IMG/VR virus record: IMGVR_UViG_3300035183_000323
Location: 1 to 20,390 of that record
DNA length: 20,390 bases
Source of the DNA: a virus
Reading direction: 5' to 3' (one strand)
In this document: piece after piece, positions 19,944 to 20,390 of the stretch
Position numbering within the stretch: position 1 is the stretch's first letter
Layout of the letters: each line of letters starts with the position of its first letter
Position numbers and translations under genes: made by a program
Notes under the pieces: generated by a model
Database searches by the model: none
The model's input: only the letters and a program-made list of their open reading frames with translations
What the model was told of the DNA's origin: nothing

Positions 19944-20390
19944 ACGCCGGCCCGCTGTGCCTGTACTCGTACGCCTACCTGCGCGGCGCGGAGGGCGCTG
20001 ACCGCCGGCGATAGGAGCACGCACGCCGCCGCCTGCTGCGGCTGACAGACGTGTGCAACGTGCTGATCGACAGCGGCGCCTTCACCGACCACGACGCGGC
20101 GGTGAAGGCCGCCAAGCGCGGCCAGGCGTACACGCCCATCAGCCTGGACGAGTACGTGCGCGTCTGCGCGCAGGAGTTCGAGCCGGCGCAGGTGTGGGGC
20201 TACTTCATGCTCGACCGCATCGAGGACCCCGCCGGCACGCGCGCCAACCTGGACCACATGGTCGCCAGCGGCTTGCGGCCCATGCCCATCCTCGTGGTCA
20301 ACGAGGACCTGGCGTACCTGGACGAGCTGGTGCAGGTGAACCCGCACGTCGGCGTCGCGCTCATGGCCGGCCGCGCGCGGCGCGAGTTCC
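19931..20390 (+). pseudogene. Transglycosylase-like (DpdA/TGT-type) phage protein, amber-interrupted and cut by window end
   Basis: From GTG 19931 the frame reads HQLNAGPLCLYSYAYLRGAE up to TAG 20012-20014, then continues in the same frame with RLLRLTDVCNVLIDSGAFTD, ISLDEYVRVCAQEFEP, VWGYFMLDRIEDPAGTRANL and SGLRPMPILVVNED. The order SYAYLR, DSGAFT, LDEY, LDxIxDP, GLRPMP recalls tRNA-guanine-transglycosylase-like phage proteins such as DpdA, which insert 7-deazaguanines into DNA. TAG is an ordinary stop for at least five genes here, so recoding is unlikely. A new start after TAG has no proper site (AGGAG at 20013-20017 has no ATG or GTG in range). The C-terminal zinc region lies outside the window. 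Confidence 0.5.

Noticed and set aside
19931-20390. Amber (TAG) recoding as a genome-wide code change
   Set aside because: TAG is the plain terminator of genes ending at 411, 6270, 13430, 14477 and 16358, several with overlapping downstream starts.
1-20390. CRISPR arrays, tRNA or rRNA genes
   Set aside because: No regularly spaced repeats, and no cloverleaf or rRNA-like segments were seen; the repeats present are simple tandem duplications.

Overview
This is a very GC-rich, densely packed accessory region that looks like the early/replication-recombination half of a tailed bacteriophage or prophage. The phage call rests on a RecT-type annealing protein next to a RecB/Cas4-like nuclease, a DUF1376-type replication protein, a Gp37/Gp68 (DUF5131) protein, a ParB-like protein, an HNH protein and many small genes joined by ATGA/TGATG/GTGA overlaps. 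No structural, terminase, integrase, rRNA or tRNA gene is visible. A lipoprotein with a Thr/Pro-rich spacer of the style common in Chloroflexota is a weak hint at the host.

Layout. Two divergent operons leave a control region at about 12022-12434. The leftward operon (minus strand, 12021 down to 35) has a good sigma70-like promoter whose -35 box lies in a palindrome. In order it carries small hypotheticals, a gene broken by a small inversion (11240-11636), a DAHHD-motif protein, a block containing a Ycf46-like AAA+ ATPase (7753-9255), a DUF1257/Ycf35-like protein (7023-7538) and a DUF2997 protein (6270-6461), a second gene with a small inverted segment (5929-6267), a DUF3150-like protein, RecT (3033-4205), the PD-(D/E)XK nuclease (2291-3031) and further small genes.

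The rightward operon (plus strand, 12435 to the end) begins with three candidate helicase-loading/initiation proteins: DUF1376-like, G39P-like, and a stand-alone DnaI-type zinc domain. Then come a cold-shock protein, a ribbon-helix-helix candidate, DUF5131, a lipoprotein, a possible second PD-(D/E)XK protein, a SAM methyltransferase, a Lys-rich micro-protein, HNH, ParB-like, and a transglycosylase-like (DpdA/TGT-type) gene interrupted by an in-frame amber codon and cut by the window end.

Most notable. (1) The AAA+ ATPase has its Walker B block before Walker A, apparently a permuted AAA+ core. (2) Two separate genes each contain a roughly 90-bp segment that encodes sensible protein only when read from the opposite strand, so both look like tiny inversions flanked by short imperfect inverted repeats. 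(3) Tandem duplications of 17, 26 and 47 bp (period) occur in the same window, one of them changing the reading frame at the end of the HNH gene. Together these suggest frequent micro-rearrangement, a population of invertible segments, or assembly trouble; read-level data would decide.
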